From assembly GCF_013032505.1 (NCBI RefSeq), contig NZ_WQCG01000005.1, positions 124,001-188,000 of the forward strand: a stretch of DNA of 64,000 nucleotides, written 5' to 3'. The notes beneath the pieces were generated by a model. That model did no database searches. It was not told where the DNA came from and saw only the letters and a program-made list of their open reading frames with translations. Positions 63,335 through 64,000 of this stretch are shown here, one piece after another. The stretch is from Ruegeria atlantica (GTDB lineage Bacteria; Pseudomonadota; Alphaproteobacteria; Rhodobacterales; Rhodobacteraceae). Position 1 is the first letter of the stretch, and each line of letters opens with the position of its first letter. The position numbers and the translations under genes were made by a program.

Positions 63335-64000
63335 ATGGACTTTCTAACCCGCCATATCAGTGACTTTCACCTGAGTTACTGGGAAACTTTGATCAACGAC
63401 TGGTTCTTTGTCTTCGCAATGGGCTTCCTGGCCTTCGAATTGGTCCGCTATGCAGTCGTCAAAAAACTGAACTGGCAGATGATGGGGGATACCGTCACCA
63501 ACTTTATCACGCTGGTTTTCTTCATCGGAATCAGCTTTGTATTATTGGCCGGGTTTTACATCGGTGCATATGTCTGGGCTTCGCAATTTGCCGTGTTCGA
63601 AATTCCGACGACATGGGCCTCGTTCATCATTGTGCTGATACTTGCAGACCTTGCTTACTACTGGGAGCATCGAATCCTGCACCGGATCAACTTCCTTTGG
63701 GCTACACATTCGGTTCACCACAGCTCGCCCTTCTTCAATATCTCGGTCGCCTATCGCCATGGCCCGCTGGATGGTTTCTGGCCGCTGTTCTTTCACATTC
63801 CGCTGGTTCTTTTGGGCTTTAACCCGTTCATGGTGTTGATCGCAGAACTGCTGGTGCAGCTGTATCAGACGATCCTGCATACCGAAGTTATCAAAAAGCT
63901 GTGGCGGCCGATCGAGTATATCTTCAACACGCCGTCGCACCACCGCGTTCACCACGGGTCCAACCCGAAATACCTGGACAAGAACTATGCCGGGATTCTG
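63335..64000 (+). CDS. Sterol desaturase/fatty acid hydroxylase superfamily protein (3' end cut by window)
   Basis: The first 222 residues of a membrane di-iron enzyme are present; the frame runs off the window. At least four hydrophobic helices surround the histidine clusters: HRILH (about 118-122), HSVHH (about 131-135) and HHRVHH (about 206-211), the HxxxH, HxxHH and HxxHH ligand set of the family. Members hydroxylate or desaturate lipids; bacterial ones often act on ornithine lipids, carotenoids or fatty acids. No neighbour indicates the substrate. The ATG at 63335 follows a CGATTACTTCG leader with a weak ribosome site. Confidence 0.9.
   Translation, partial: MDFLTRHISDFHLSYWETLINDWFFVFAMGFLAFELVRYAVVKKLNWQMMGDTVTNFITLVFFIGISFVLLAGFYIGAYVWASQFAVFEIPTTWASFIIVLILADLAYYWEHRILHRINFLWATHSVHHSSPFFNISVAYRHGPLDGFWPLFFHIPLVLLGFNPFMVLIAELLVQLYQTILHTEVIKKLWRPIEYIFNTPSHHRVHHGSNPKYLDKNYAGIL

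Overview
The window is chromosomal DNA of an alphaproteobacterium of the Rhodobacteraceae, most likely the Roseobacter group. The evidence is the combination of genes: TCA-cycle operons (sucC-sucD, mdh, sdhCDAB) interleaved with ethylmalonyl-CoA pathway genes (mcl2, mch, ecm, ccr), a ccr-linked luxR/luxI pair, an rpoH of the RpoHII type beside a ChaN gene and coaBC, and CtrA-type boxes (TTAA-N7-TTAA). The sequence is GC-rich and densely coded. I saw no tRNA, rRNA, insertion sequence, prophage or CRISPR array.

Layout. 1-4.3 kb: sucC, a SAM methyltransferase and sucD on the minus strand, followed upstream by mdh with its own terminator. 4.4-9.0 kb: a TauE-type exporter, a small secreted protein, mcl2, an NnrU protein, a DUF1737 protein, mch and a DUF1194 protein. 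9.2-14.2 kb: sdhC-sdhD-sdhA, then a methyltransferase/glycosyltransferase cassette, then sdhB and a terminator. 14.2-21.1 kb: three small genes, deoD, an H-NS protein, ecm, an acyltransferase and ccr. 21.3-25.2 kb: a small ORF, luxR, luxI, a RecD-like helicase and an SDR. 25.2-32.1 kb: a TIGR02186/TauE pair and a four-gene BMP-type nucleoside ABC transporter. 32-37.5 kb: rimI-tsaB-nfu, an isomerase, a universal stress protein, a class IV aminotransferase, trpS and a rhomboid-like protein. 37.5-47.8 kb: murJ, glnD and an LpoA-like lipoprotein, then divergently rsmI-yraN-gshB, then comM and a GST. 47.8-55.6 kb: cobC-like/cobU, then rpoH-chaN-coaBC-dut-thiF-like and an M3 peptidase. 55.6-62.2 kb: a 2-hydroxyacid dehydrogenase and the rod-shape operon mreB-mreC-mreD-mrdA-rodA. 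62.4-64 kb: rlmJ and a sterol-desaturase-family gene cut by the window end.

Regulation read from the DNA. The sucC and sdhC promoters share an unusual twin operator: two GTGATCAC palindromes exactly 21 bp apart, about 110 bp before each start codon. Two CtrA-type boxes flank luxR, one before the luxR locus and one before luxI. A near-perfect RutR-type palindrome precedes the BMP transporter. A TGATCC-N18-TATCGTT element resembling an ECF RpoE promoter precedes rpoH. Both TCA operons also carry inserted genes of surface-glycan type.

I found no clear new defence or mobile system. The most noteworthy observations are the twin TCA operator and the CtrA/quorum-sensing wiring.
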